From assembly GCF_030066895.1 (NCBI RefSeq), contig NZ_JASJAV010000013.1, positions 1 to 64,000 of the forward strand: a stretch of 64,000 nucleotides of DNA, in the 5' to 3' direction. Below are positions 1-9,780 of this stretch, in pieces; position 1 is the first letter of the stretch, and each line of letters starts with the position of its first letter. The notes below the pieces were generated by a model. That model saw only the letters and a list, made by a program, of their open reading frames with translations. It ran no database searches and had not been told where the DNA came from. This stretch comes from Breoghania sp. GTDB taxonomy: Bacteria; Pseudomonadota; Alphaproteobacteria; Rhizobiales; Stappiaceae. A program made the position numbers and the translations under genes.

Positions 1-443
1 CCCGTTCAAGCCGCGTCCGGACTCTGTGACGCCATCCGTGAGCAGCGACGAGTTGCGTGTCGGTGTTGATGACCTCAGCTTGCGCCCGAGCCGTTTGGTG
101 ATCGCCCGTGACCGCTTGCCGAACTTGTCGGTCGTGAGCGACGGGAATCTGCGATCGTGCGGAAGACGCCGACATCGTGCTGTTCACCGGTCCCCTATCG
201 GTGCGTATCCGCGACGCGGTGATGGAGGCCTGGGATGCGATCCCGTAGCCCAAGGCGTCCGTTGCCCTCGGCGTATGTCCGATCTTCGGCGGCATATTCC
301 GCGAAAGCTATTTCGTGTGCGCGCCGGTCGACCGCTATCTGCCGATCGACGTGAACGTTCCCGGCTGCCTGCCCCGGCCACAGGCCATCGTGTGGGGGAT
401 CGAGCAGGCCCTCGATATCTGGTCGGGGAGGCGCGGATCGTGA
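1..443 (+). pseudogene. Group 4 [NiFe]-hydrogenase small subunit (NuoB/HycG-like), 3' part, disrupted
   Basis: From about position 159 the frame reads a NuoB/HycG-type small subunit: ADIVLFTGP, then GVCPIFGGIF, then VPGCLPRPQAIVWGI, with two conserved cysteines expected to bind the proximal [4Fe-4S] cluster. This subunit passes electrons between the NiFe large subunit and ferredoxin subunits in membrane-bound, energy-converting hydrogenases. A TAG at 247-249 replaces the Glu of the family motif PEPK. Positions 1-158 do not read as the expected N-terminal half in any frame, so that part is outside the window or scrambled. The TGA at 441-443 overlaps the GTG start of the next gene, as in a coupled operon. 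The family is clear; the exact hydrogenase subgroup is not. Confidence 0.7.
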
Positions 444-936
444 CGGCAATCCAAGAAAAGCCCGCTTTCCTGTCCGCGCGACTGAAGGGGCGTATCCGCT
501 TCTCCGCAGATCTGTGCGAGGGTTGCCGACAGTGTGAGAGCACATGCCCGGCGGGCGCGATTTCCTTCCTCAAGGACGAGGCGGGCCTGCACTTCATGCT
601 GTGGCACGATACCTGCGTGCTGTGCGGAACCTGCGCCGAACATTACCCTGCGGGGGAGCTCCAGCAGACGGGCGAATGGAACCTCGTTCATTGACGCACG
701 ACCAGTTCTCGCAGGTCGAGTCGGGGCTCATTCTCAATCAGACCTGTGTCGAATGCGGTCGCACCGCCCTTGCATCCAACCCTGCGAAGTCGCTGCTCGC
801 ACGATGCAATCCGCTCTTGAGCGCGTAGGAGTTGCAGGACCTCAAGGCGCATTGCCCCCGGTGCCGCAACACCTGGATCCGGAACCGGCAGGCGGCGGGC
901 GCCAACACCTCCGGCAAAGCGGAGGCAGCCCGATGA
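440..936 (+). pseudogene. HycF-like polyferredoxin subunit of the hydrogenase, frameshifted
   Basis: GTG start at 440 overlaps the small-subunit stop. The protein has two ferredoxin motifs: CEGCRQCESTCP (complete) and CVLCGTCAEHYP, where the last Cys of the second cluster is Tyr (TAC in place of TGC). It ends in a zinc-ribbon-like pair, CVECG and CPRC, as in formate hydrogenlyase HycF proteins. The frame changes near 690, just after GEWNLVH, and a TAG at 826-828 sits where SAEELQDLK would be expected (Glu codon). The TGA at 934-936 overlaps the ATG of the next gene at 933. Its role would be electron transfer between soluble ferredoxin and the hydrogenase core. The lesions may be sequence errors. 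Confidence 0.72.
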
Positions 937-1570
937 AATGGCCTGAAAATCTCTTCGAAAACCTGTCCGAAGCCGCCGGAAACGGCATCGAACTCACGAT
1001 CGCGACAGATCGCAAGGGCGTCGCTGTCGGTTGGGGGACACTCGCGGATGCCGGAGATCTCGCCGCGGTTGCGAACGTGCTGAAGGAAGGCGGCGCGCGC
1101 CTGTCGACGATCGCTGCCTTCCAGCCCCGCCCGGTAGAGGAAGACGACTGAGACGATGAGGAAGACGAGGACGACGATGGCGAGGGCACCGAGGAATCCG
1201 GCGATGACGGGGAGACATTTTTCGGTGATCTGCCCTTCGACGGCGAGACGTACGAACTCGACTATCACTTCGACTTTGCCGGCGATACCTTCACCATGAT
1301 CGTCCACCTGCCGAAGGGGGGCTCTCTCGTCTCGCTCACGCCGCTATGGCGCGCCGCGAACTGGTCGGAACGCGAATTCATAGAGCTCTACGGCATCTCG
1401 GTCGAAGGGTAACCCGATCCGCGCCGTCTGTTCATCGCCCCTTCGCTGGACGATGCGCTTCTGGAACGCCTGATCCCCCAATCGACCCTCATTAACGCCG
1501 CCTCGACCGAAGAGCTGTGGGCCACAATCCGCAAGACAAAGGAAGCCGAGAATGAGCGTGCGGACCAGTG
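933..1570 (+). pseudogene. NuoC/HycE N-domain-like 30-kDa subunit with acidic insert, two nonsense codons
   Basis: One continuous frame from ATG 933 to TGA 1570 is interrupted by TGA at 1149-1151 and TAA at 1409-1411. The C-terminal half has the complex-I 30-kDa signature: RAANWSEREFIELYGI, then PDPRRLFI. The TAA lies where the family has a single residue before PDPRR, often His or Tyr. Between the N-terminal and C-terminal halves is a strongly acidic stretch (about 1129-1215, nearly all Asp, Glu and Gly), unusual for NuoC proteins. In HycE this domain is fused to the NiFe large subunit; here a TGA at 1568-1570 separates them in the same frame, so the original may have been a fusion or two adjacent genes. 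Confidence 0.68.
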
Positions 1571-2690
1571 AGGTGACAAGGGCAAGTCCGGACGGAAAAC
1601 TGGCCGCAAGGCCGCAAGGAAGGGCGACCGCAAGTCAGGCAGCGCGGCGGCTCCGCGCAAGGTTTCGTTCGGTCCCATCGATATGAGGCTGGAGGAGCCG
1701 GTCTATTTCGAACTCGATGCGGAGGGCGATCGGATCCGCGATCTGGATATCTTCGCCGCGGCATCGAGTATCTGACCACGAAGCGCACGATCGACCAGAA
1801 CCTCGTGCTGACGGAAAAGATCTGCTCGCTGTGTTCGCAGAGCCATTCGGAAGCCTTCGCCATGACTGCCGAGACGATCGCCGGTATCGAAGTGCCTCCG
1901 CGTGCGGAATTTCTGCGGGTGATCGCGGTCGAGGCGAAACGCATCACCTACAACCTCTTCAATGTGGGCATGCTTGCCCATCTCATCGGTCACGACGACG
2001 TCTTTACCCAGGTTCTGGAGATACGCTAGATCGTTCAGGATCTGAACGAGACGGTCTTCGTAAACCGCATGGATTTTGCCGCGGTGCGCATCGGCGGCGT
2101 GCGCTATGACCTGGACGACGAGTTGATCTCCTGGATGCGTCGCGAACTGGAACACTTCGTGCCGCAGCTCGATGAAGTGATCGAAATTTACCAGAACGAC
2201 ACGGGGCTTCTGGAACGCACCCGCGGGATCGGCGTGCTGACCACCGACGAGGCGCTGGCCTGCGGAGTAGTGGGGCCCGTTGCGCGCGGTTCGAATGTCG
2301 CCTGCGATTTATGACCGGCTGGAGATTCCGCTGGTGACCTTCGCCGACGGGGACGTTTGGTCGCGCGCCATGGTCCGCCTGCATGAGGCACGCGGCGGTG
2401 TCGATCTCATTCTCGAGGCGCTCAAGGTCATGTCCGACGGGTCGATCGCCCTGGCTGAACAGCCGGAGATCGCTGCTGGTCAGGCCGTTGCCAAGACCGA
2501 GGCTCCGCGCGGCGAGCTTTTCTACTTTGTGCGCACCAACGGCACGGAATTCCGGGAACGGGTGAAGTGGCGGGTGCCGAGCTTCCAGAATTGGGATGCG
2601 TTGCGCTTCATGCTGCGCGGCGCGCGCCTCGATGACATCGCCGTCATCGTCAACAGCATCGATCCGTGCGTGTCCTGTACGGAGCGCTGA
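1571..2690 (+). pseudogene. Group 4 [NiFe]-hydrogenase large subunit (HycE/EchE-like), frameshifted
   Basis: Catalytic NiFe subunit. The N-terminal metal motif is EKICSLCSQSH (CxxC) and the C-terminal motif is DPCVSCTER, the two Cys pairs that hold the NiFe centre. No C-terminal extension follows the second motif, consistent with group 4 enzymes that need no HycI/HyaD-type cleavage. The N-terminus is a Lys/Arg-rich tail (about 1571-1650) before the family sequence FGPIDMRLEEPV. The reading frame shifts near 1755 with apparent loss of a few residues before RGIEYLTTKR, meets a TAG at 2027-2029 and shifts again near 2290. No clear ATG is visible, so the start is set just after the TGA at 1570. 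Assignment to the large-subunit family is firm. Confidence 0.75.
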
Positions 2691-2724
2691 GCCGTCCAAA
2701 CGGCCATACGAAAGGGGAAAATGA

Positions 2725-2916
2725 ATGACCCACAGGATTGAAACCTCCACCTGCACCGCCTGCGGCGCCTCCCAGAAGGCTTGCCCCAACGAGGCGATCT
2801 CCCACAAGGGCAAGCTCTTCCGCATCAATTCCTCCAAGTGCAAGGACTGCGTTGGCGACTATGACGAGCCGCAGTGTGAGGACGTCTGTCCGAGTGGATC
2901 TTGCACGCTGATGTGA
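2725..2916 (+). CDS. Small 2[4Fe-4S]-type ferredoxin
   Basis: Intact 63-residue protein with a good AGGGG ribosome site upstream, directly after the hydrogenase large subunit. The first motif reads CTACGASQKACPN, where the third cysteine of CxxCxxCxxxCP is Ser (TCC for TGC), so this cluster would have only three ligands of its set. The second motif is CKDC, then an eight-residue spacer, then CEDVCP, the long-spacer type of FdxN/Alvin ferredoxins. It is a plausible electron carrier between IorAB and the hydrogenase, inferred from position. The missing Cys is either a real [3Fe-4S]-type change or another substitution of the kind that pervades the window. Confidence 0.78.
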   Translation: MTHRIETSTCTACGASQKACPNEAISHKGKLFRINSSKCKDCVGDYDEPQCEDVCPSGSCTLM

Positions 2917-2980
2917 TGTCGCCGACGGGCACGCCTGCGCGAGATCGAAGCGCGCAAGGTGCGGGTAGGGAGAAGGCGAG

Positions 2981-3741
2981 ATGACGATGGTCACAGCTTC
3001 GGAACCGAAGGGCACGGGCGGCGCGTTGCCTCACGTTCGCAAGGAAGGCGCAGAGCGGCAAACCCGCACCATCCGTTTGATGCGGGGCTTGCTCGATAAA
3101 AACGATCGGGTGGCCGAAGATCTGCGGCAGACCTTCAGCGAAAACGGTATCGCCTGCATTAATCTGATGTCCTCGCCCGGCTCCGGCAAAACGAGCCTTC
3201 TGGAGCAAACCATCCGGATGCTCGACGGACGCATGCGGGTTGCGGCGGTGATCGAGGGGAATCTGGAGACGGAAAATGACGCCGACCGCATTCGTCGCCG
3301 CGGCGTGCCTGCCGTCCAGATCACCACGGGCGTGACCTGCCATCTCAACGGCGAAATGGTGCGGGATGCGCTGGGCCATCTCGACCTCGGCGGCATCGAT
3401 ATCCTGTTCATCGAGAATGTCGGAAATCTCATCTGCCCGGCGGATTTCGACCTTGGTCAGACGGCGAATGTCGTGCTTCTGTCGCTCACCGAAGGCGACG
3501 ACAAGCAGCTGAAATATCCGCAGATCTTCCGCGCAGCCGATCTCGTTTTGTTTTCCAAGGCCGATCTCGGCCTGGTGATCGAGGAGTTCAATGTCGAGCG
3601 CGCTGCCGCTGCCGGTTCGAACGGTCGGCGGTCCCGATGCGATCCGCTCCGTCTCCGCAAAGAGCGGCGCCGGTATGGAAGATTGGATTGGCTGGTTGGA
3701 AGAAATCTCCGGCAAGACGAAAGCGCGGCAACCGGTTTGAT
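2981..3741 (+). pseudogene. hypB: HypB, hydrogenase nickel-incorporation GTPase, frameshifted near the C-terminus
   Basis: GTPase that delivers nickel to the hydrogenase large subunit together with HypA. Walker A is SSPGSGKTSLLE; the metal-site segment GVTCHLNGEMV carries the conserved Cys-His; FSKADL is the NKxD-type guanine-recognition segment. The frame shifts near 3614; the alternative frame restores a family-like C-terminus with SVSAKSGAGMEDW and ends at TGA 3741. Reconstructed length is about 253 residues, normal for HypB without a long His-rich tail. It follows the ferredoxin by 64 bp in what looks like one operon; its partner HypA lies about 8 kb downstream. Confidence 0.85.
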
Positions 3742-4006
3742 GTAACTGAAATTTCTTGTATGTTGAATCTGGATTCAAAAATTGAAAGTAAAATATAAAT
3801 ATTAATTTAGAATTAATCTGATTTGTAAGAATGGATATTTAATTTTATATGAGTAATCGGAACGGAAATAGATTCCTAATCGTCAATTTTACCTTCGTTG
3901 AACGGATATGATATCAATATATCAAGAAATATTGGTTACCCGGCTTGGAAATAGGGGTGGTATCCGATCGTGCGGTTTGTCCGCAAGGAGAAGGCAAGGT
4001 GACGCT
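3742..4006. other. AT-rich intergenic region upstream of iorA
   Basis: About 265 bp of strongly AT-rich sequence between hypB and iorA, in sharp contrast to the GC-rich genes. It holds short AT palindromes such as GATATGATATC at 3906-3916. No coding sequence is supported. It probably carries the promoter of the iorAB unit and may bind the Lrp-type regulator encoded at 9781-10254, but no defined operator can be named. An AAGGAG ribosome site lies about 15 bp before the iorA ATG. Confidence 0.4.
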
Positions 4007-5800
4007 ATGAAGAAACTGATATCCGGCAACGAAGCTACGGCGCAAGGCGTCTGGGAGGCAGGGGTAAGTTTCGCCGCTGCATATCCCGGCACGCCAAGTA
4101 CCGAAATACTTGAGAACCTTGCACTTTTCAAGGATGATGTCATAGCGGAATGGGCACCGAACGAAAAGGTGGTCCTGGAAAGCGCGATCGGCGCCTCGAT
4201 CGCAGGGGCGCGGGCCCTGTCATCCATGAAGATGGTCGGCGTGAATGTCGCCGCCGATCCCCTGTTCAGCTTCGCCTATTCGGGCGTGACCGGTGGGCTG
4301 GTGCTCGTTTCCGGTGACGATCCCGGCATGCATTCCTCCCAGAACGAGCAGGACAACCGCCACTACGCGCCGTTCGCCAAGATCCCGATGCTGGAACTTT
4401 CCGACAGCCAGGAATGCCGCGACATGATGCGTACGGCCTTCGAGATTTCTGAGAATTTCGACCTGCCGCTGCTGTTCCGCATGACGACGCGTGTCTGCCA
4501 TTCCAAGGGACTGGTGAAGCCTGGCGAACGTGCCGAGACGCCGTACAAGCCCTATGTGAAGAACCTCGCCAAGTTCAACCTGGTGCCGGCCACCTCGCGC
4601 AAGCTCCGCGTCGAGCTGGAGACGAAGCTTGAGCGCTTGGCCGAGTTCTCTGAAACCTGCGAATTCAACCGGGTTGAATGGCACGGGTCGAAGATCGGCA
4701 TTGTCACCTCCGGCGTCGGTTATTAATATGCCCGTGAGATGTTCGGAGACACCGCCTCCTATCTCAAGCTTGGGCTGAGCTTCCCGCTGCCGGCGGAAAA
4801 GATCCGTGCCTTCGCAGAGCGCGTCGACGTTCTCTACGTGGTGGAGGAAGTTGAATCCTATCTGGAAGACGAGATCAAGTGCCTCGGCATCAAGTGCATC
4901 GGCAAGGAAAAGCTGCCCAATATGGGGGAACTCAACCCCGATATCGTCCGCAGCGCCTTCTTCGGCACGGAGCCCGAAACCGTCAAGGGCGATCAGGACA
5001 TGCTGGTCGCCCGCCCGCCGGTTCTGTGCGCCGACTGCACTCATCGTGGCTTCTTCGCCATGCTGCGCGACAGCTCGCTCAAGCAGAAGGTGATGATCGC
5101 CGGTGATATCGGCTGCTACGGTCTGGGCGGTGCCGATCCGCTGAACGCGAAGGATCTGTGCATCTGCATGAGCTCGGCTCCCGCCATCGCCCACGGCGCA
5201 CAGAAGATCTTCGACAGCGAGCGGGAAGTGGTCGCCACGATCGGCGATTCCACCTTCTTCCATACCGGCATCCCGTCACTGATCGACATGCTCTACAACC
5301 ACAACCGCTCCAACGCGATCCTGTGCGTGCTCGACAACCGCATCACCGGCATGACCGTTCAGCAGGAAAATCCGTTCAGCGGCAATACCTTGCAGGGCAT
5401 GGAAACGCTCGTCATCAGCATCGAGGCGGTCTGCCACGCCCTCGGCGCGGAGAACGTGCGCACCGTGAGCCCGCGCGATCTGACGGAGGTCCGCAAGACC
5501 CTGAAGTGGGCCTACAAGACCGACGGTCCGGTGGTCATTATCGTGCGCTGGCCTTGCGTCCTCAAAAAGCTGGATGCGGAAGAACAGACGCAGTTCAATT
5601 CCGAGAAGATCCTCTATGTTGTCAACAACGACGAATGCACGGGATGCATGAGCTGCATCAATATCGGTTGTCCCGCCATCTCCTACGACAAGGAACGTGA
5701 GGTCGCGGTCATCGATCAGGAGGCCTGCATCGGCTGCTCCGCCTGTGCGCAGGTCTGCAATCTCGACGCCATCTCTCCCAAGGAACTCGAACATGCCTGA
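4007..5800 (+). pseudogene. iorA: Indolepyruvate:ferredoxin oxidoreductase alpha subunit, one nonsense codon
   Basis: Thiamine-diphosphate and iron-sulfur subunit that oxidatively decarboxylates aryl-2-oxo acids to aryl-acetyl-CoA with reduction of ferredoxin. The N-terminal motif is AYPGTPSTEI; the ThDP-binding half contains GDIGCYGLG and ATIGDSTFFHTG; the C-terminus has two ferredoxin motifs, CTGCMSCINIGCP and CIGCSACAQVCN. The whole gene is in one frame except TAA at 4724-4726, which falls where the family reads a Gln in GVxYQYARE. ATG 4007 gives the expected N-terminus. The stop overlaps the iorB start by 8 bp. Apart from the single stop, the length (597 codons) and all motifs are normal. 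Confidence 0.9.
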
Positions 5801-6362
5801 AGTAACCAATTTGCTACTGGCGGGTGTCGGTGGGCAGGGGACCATCCTTGCCAAGGGGCTCTTGGCCGCCGGCCGCGACGTGAAGATGTCGGAAGTCCAC
5901 GGCATGGCTCAGCGTGGCGGTAGCGTGACGACACAGGTGCGCTACGGCGACAAGGTCTCTTCCCCAATCATCGGCCGCGGCAGCGCCGACGTGCTGGTCG
6001 CCTTCGAGGCGATGGAGGCCATGCGCTGGATCGAGTTCCTGAAACCGGGCGGCAAGCTCGTCGTCAATGAGCATAAGATCCCTTCCGCCCCCATCCTGAT
6101 GGGGCGAAGCGACTATCCCGGCGAGGTCGTCGATCGCCTCAAGGCCAAGGTCGACACCTACCCGCTGAAGGCAAGCGAGATCGCGCTCGGCCTCGGCAAC
6201 CTGAAGGCACAGAACGTCGTGCTCTTCGGGGCGTTGGTCGAAGTCCTGGAACTCACGGATGTCGATTGGGAAGACGTCATTTCCCATACCGTGAAGCCGG
6301 TTTTTGTCGATCTGAATCTCGCTGCCTACCGCGCCGGCCGTAAGGCCGTGACGATGCATTAG
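5793..6362 (+). CDS. iorB: Indolepyruvate:ferredoxin oxidoreductase beta subunit
   Basis: Intact 189-residue gamma-type subunit of the 2-oxoacid:ferredoxin oxidoreductase family. It opens with NLLLAGVGGQGTILAKGLL and continues with SEVHGMAQRGGSV, both hallmarks of IorB. It pairs with IorA to form the enzyme that converts aromatic (and possibly other) 2-oxo acids to acyl-CoA. ATG 5793 lies within the end of iorA, so the two are translationally coupled. This is one of the few undamaged genes in the left third of the window. Confidence 0.92.
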   Translation: MPEVTNLLLAGVGGQGTILAKGLLAAGRDVKMSEVHGMAQRGGSVTTQVRYGDKVSSPIIGRGSADVLVAFEAMEAMRWIEFLKPGGKLVVNEHKIPSAPILMGRSDYPGEVVDRLKAKVDTYPLKASEIALGLGNLKAQNVVLFGALVEVLELTDVDWEDVISHTVKPVFVDLNLAAYRAGRKAVTMH

Positions 6363-6367
6363 GTCAT

Positions 6368-6401
6368 CCCCTCGAGCCGCCGTACGCGGCGCGCTCGAGG
6401 G
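6368..6401 (+). terminator. Hairpin after iorB
   Basis: CCCTCGAGC at the left and GCTCGAGGG at the right form a strong GC-rich inverted repeat six bases after the iorB stop. There is no T run, so it could be an mRNA-stabilising hairpin rather than an intrinsic terminator; the next gene starts only 19 bp later. Confidence 0.5.
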
Positions 6402-6419
6402 CTGAATCTGGGGGTTACA

Positions 6420-7676
6420 ATGGATAAGAAAGGACGCTTGTACGGGTGGTGCGTCGTCGCGGCCGCTTGACTCGCCGTGTTCAACCTTTTCGGCTACCGC
6501 TCGACCTTTTCCATTCTGAAGGTACCGATGAGCGCCGAGATGGGATGGTCACAGACGGAAGTCAGCCTAGGTTATTCGATCATGATGGCGATATACGCCG
6601 TCGTCGCCTACGTTTCCGGTTTCATCGTCGACAAATGGGGAACGCGACCGCTCTACGTGGTCGGCGCTGTCCTCGGCATGCTTGGTTTCTGGGGAATGGC
6701 ACAGACCCACAGCCTCTACGGCTACTATGCGGTATTCTGCATTCTCGCCGGTGTTTCCACGACTGGCCTGTGGACGGGGTCGATCGTCTCCTCGTGCAAG
6801 TGGTTCGTCGGTGAAAGCTACGCGCGGATGTGGGGCATTGCCTTCTCCGGCGGCTCGATCGCACAGATTGTCCTCAGCCTCTTCGTCAAGCACTACCTCG
6901 CCAGCGGCGCGGTCGATGCCTGGTGCGGGGCGATGGAGCTGCTCGGCTTCCTGACGCTTGCCCTGTTGGCGCCCGCCGCTGTCCTGGTAAAGCAGGCATC
7001 TGAAACCTACGGCATGAAGCCCTCCGGTCACGTGCCGGATGCCGGCAAGGACGCCCGTGAACCTGCAACCCGCAGTGGGGCCTATTCCAGCTACGCCTTC
7101 TGGGCAGTGGTCGCGGTCTTCGCCTTCTGCACGCTCGGCGAATTCCAGATCTGGAGCCAGCTCGTCAGTTACTGAACCAGCGATCTGCACATGTCACCGT
7201 CTGACGTCACCAACACCTACGTGGTGATCGGCGCGGTGGGCATCTTCTCCATGCCGATCATGGGATGGGCGGCCGACAAGGTCGTGGGCATGTCGCCGAG
7301 CGAGGCTCATGCTCGCAAGCTGATGCTGATCATCGGGCCCGTCATCGCGGTGCTGGCTTGCGGTGTGCTGCTGATGGAATCCGAATCCAGCACCCTGTTC
7401 TGCATCCTGTTTGCCGTCTACTGGGCAATCGTCCCCGGCGGCGTGGTCGGCTATCTCGGCTCGATCTTCGGACGCGGTGCGCTGGGCAGCATCTACAGTC
7501 TCGTTGCCTTGATCTGCATGGGCGGTGGCCTATTCGTCGAACCACTGGTGGGCGGCTACCTGAAAGACGTGTCCGGTGGCTACAGCTACTCCATGGCCTT
7601 CAGCCTCGGCGCCTTCCTGATTGCGGCGCTGATCGCAATGACCCTGCCGCTGGCTCGCAAAATGCCGGCACACTAG
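6420..7676 (+). pseudogene. MFS carrier, oxalate/formate-antiporter-like, two Trp-to-TGA stops
   Basis: Twelve-helix major facilitator of about 418 residues in one continuous frame from ATG 6420. It has the loop 2-3 motif GFIVDKWGTRPL and many hydrophobic helices. TGA at 6468-6470 and at 7173-7175 fall where Trp is expected (AAA-W-LAVFNLF and VSY-W-TSDL). The family resembles OFA-type carriers of organic anions. Located between iorAB and ptb-buk, it may export or import the aryl or acyl acid made by this pathway; that role is inference from position. Confidence 0.75.
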
Positions 7677-7937
7677 GGCGAGGCAGCTGCTGAGACGGAT
7701 CACACTCCGGCCCACGCCTGACCGGTCCGCAGGGCCGAATACCTGAAAACAACATCGCGGGAGATCGTCCCAAGGGCGGTCTCCTTCCCTCTCTGACCTC
7801 GCTCGGCATCTGCCGGGTGAACCGGTTCGTGCGTCCGAATTTCGGACCATTACGGCGAATTTCGGCCAACGATCCGGGGTGAGGCCGGCAATCTGGGGTG
7901 AGGGACGGGCTTTTCCGAAAAGACGGAAGATAAACTC

Positions 7938-8535
7938 ATGGATATGCCAAATCGAATGGATCTGCGTCCGCAAGTCATCGATTCGTTCGAATTCGAAGCC
8001 TTGCGGAAAGCGGCAGTTGCGGGCAAGCCGAGGCGGGTGGCCGTGGTCATTGCCGATGACAACGTCGCGCTCGTGGTCGCGCCCGATATCGACCAGAAGA
8101 AACAGATCATCCTCAACGCGCTGTCGGTTCTGCACGGCCTCGGCAATGCACGCCCGAAAGGCGGTGATGAGCGCGACGGAAGCGGTGTCGGAGGGGCTTC
8201 CCTCGACCGTCGATGCGCGGACGATTGCCGAGATGGGCGCGCGTGGCGAGTTCGGCGAAGCGGATGTCTTCGGTCCGTTCGCGCTCGACAACGCTCTTTG
8301 CCCGGAGGCGGCCAAGGCCAAGGGCATCAGCAATCCGGTCGCCGGAGCTGCCAATTGCCTGATCGCGCCGAGCATCGAGGTCGGCAATTTCCTCGGCAAG
8401 GCCGCCAAGTACTTCAATCGCTCCGCATGTGCCCACGTGGTCGTCGGCGCACGGGTCCCGATCCTCATTCCGTCTCGGGTCGAGAGTATCGAAGACAAGC
8501 TGAATTCCATCGCATTGGGAGTGTTGAATGTCTGA
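7938..8535 (+). pseudogene. ptb: Phosphate butyryltransferase (Ptb), frameshifted and internally shortened
   Basis: Enzyme that converts an acyl-CoA and phosphate to acyl-phosphate. The C-terminal half is typical: DVFGPFALDNALCPEAAKAKG, GAANCLIAPSIEVGN and VVVGARVPILIPSR. The reading frame shifts near 8155. The whole gene is only about 199 codons, whereas Ptb is about 300; the sequence jumps from the N-terminal RRVAVVIADDN directly to a segment that normally lies about 100 residues later (VALVVAPDIDQKKQI), so a block of roughly 300 bp appears to be missing near 8060. It overlaps the start of butyrate kinase by 8 bp, the usual ptb-buk arrangement. Confidence 0.8.
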
Positions 8536-9629
8536 AGCCAAGTACCGGGTGCTCGCGGTTAATCCGGGCTCCACATCCACGAAATTCGGCGTTTTCGGAG
8601 GGGAGGAGATGGTTCGCGACTGGACAGTGCGTCACTCCGACGAGGACCTGAAACCCTTCGCAGGCAAGAGTGTGTTTGCCCAGTTCGACTACCGGCACGC
8701 GCTCGTGCTCGACGAGCTGTCGAAGGCGGGGATCGCCCCTGAAAGCTTCGACGCGGTTGTGGGGCGCGGCGGCAAGCTTCGGCCGATGGAGAGCGGAACC
8801 TGGCAAGTCAACGACGCCATGCTCGACGAACTGCGGGTAGCGCCGTGCGGGGAGCATGCCTCGAACCTCGGGGCCTTCCTTGCGCATGCCATTGCCGAGC
8901 GGGCTGGAGCTCCGGCCTTCATCGTCGATCCGATCTCCGGTCAATGAACGCTCTGAGGTCGCGCGCCTGTCGGGCACCCATCAGATCGAGCGGGCGGGCT
9001 TCTGCCGTGCGCTGAATTCCAAGGTGGTCGGCCGCCGCTTCGCCCGCGAGGTCTCGCGTCCCTACGAGGACCTCAAGCTGGTCGTGGCGCATCTGGGGGG
9101 CGGCATCTGCATTTCCGCGCAGGTCGGTGGCCGGATGATGGACGTGACCGATGCACAGGAAGAGGGGTCTTTTTCTGCCGAGCGCTCCGGTGCCGTGCCG
9201 GTATGCCAGCTTACTTCGTTGTGCTTTTCCGGCCAGTACGCGCGCGTCGAGATCGAGCGGATGCTGGTCGGCGAGGGCGGCTTGAAATCCTATCTCGGGA
9301 CGGCCGACCTGATCGAGGTCGAGCGGCGGATCGAAGCTGGCGACGAGCAGGCCCGGCTGGTCTTCGACGCGATGGCTTATCAGATCGCCAAGGAGATCGG
9401 CGGCATGGCGACCGTGTGCGACGGCGCACTGGATGCGATCGTTCTCACCGGCGGCATGGCCCATTCCAAACGGCTCGTGGAGGCGATTTCGAAGCACGTG
9501 GCCTGGATCACCAGGGTTGTCGTCTATGCGGGTGAGGAAGAATTGCCTGCACTCGCTGCCGGCGCGCTGAGGGTTCTCGCAGGAGAGGAAGCACACGAAC
9601 TGGAGCCGCTTGGCGCCATCGCCGCCTGA
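8528..9629 (+). pseudogene. buk: Butyrate kinase (Buk), frameshifted
   Basis: ASKHA-fold kinase that makes ATP from acyl-phosphate. The phosphate-1 motif is VLAVNPGSTSTKFGVF; VVAHLGGGICISA and VLTGGMAHS are the later nucleotide-binding motifs. The frame shifts by one near 8940 between IVDPIS and VNERSEVARLSG. Total length is about 366 residues, normal for butyrate kinases. With Ptb it allows substrate-level phosphorylation from the CoA thioester produced by IorAB; the natural substrate could be an aryl or branched acyl group rather than butyrate. Confidence 0.87.
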
Positions 9630-9722
9630 GAAAAGCCTGAACCGGAATCGGTACGCACCGCCGGTGAGTTCGCTCATATATCGCGAACGTTCCTGCCTCG
9701 GCGGGTAATCGATCTCCATGCT

Positions 9723-9752
9723 CTGTCAGACGCATCACAGCCTGTCTGACAG
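9723..9752. terminator. Inverted repeat between convergent buk and lrp
   Basis: CTGTCAGAC at 9723-9731 and GTCTGACAG at 9744-9752 are a perfect 9-bp inverted repeat with a 12-base loop. It lies between the ends of two convergent genes and may serve as a bidirectional terminator, though no T tract is present. Confidence 0.5.
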
Positions 9753-9780
9753 GGTGTTCTTCGGGCAACGGCCCGTGCCT

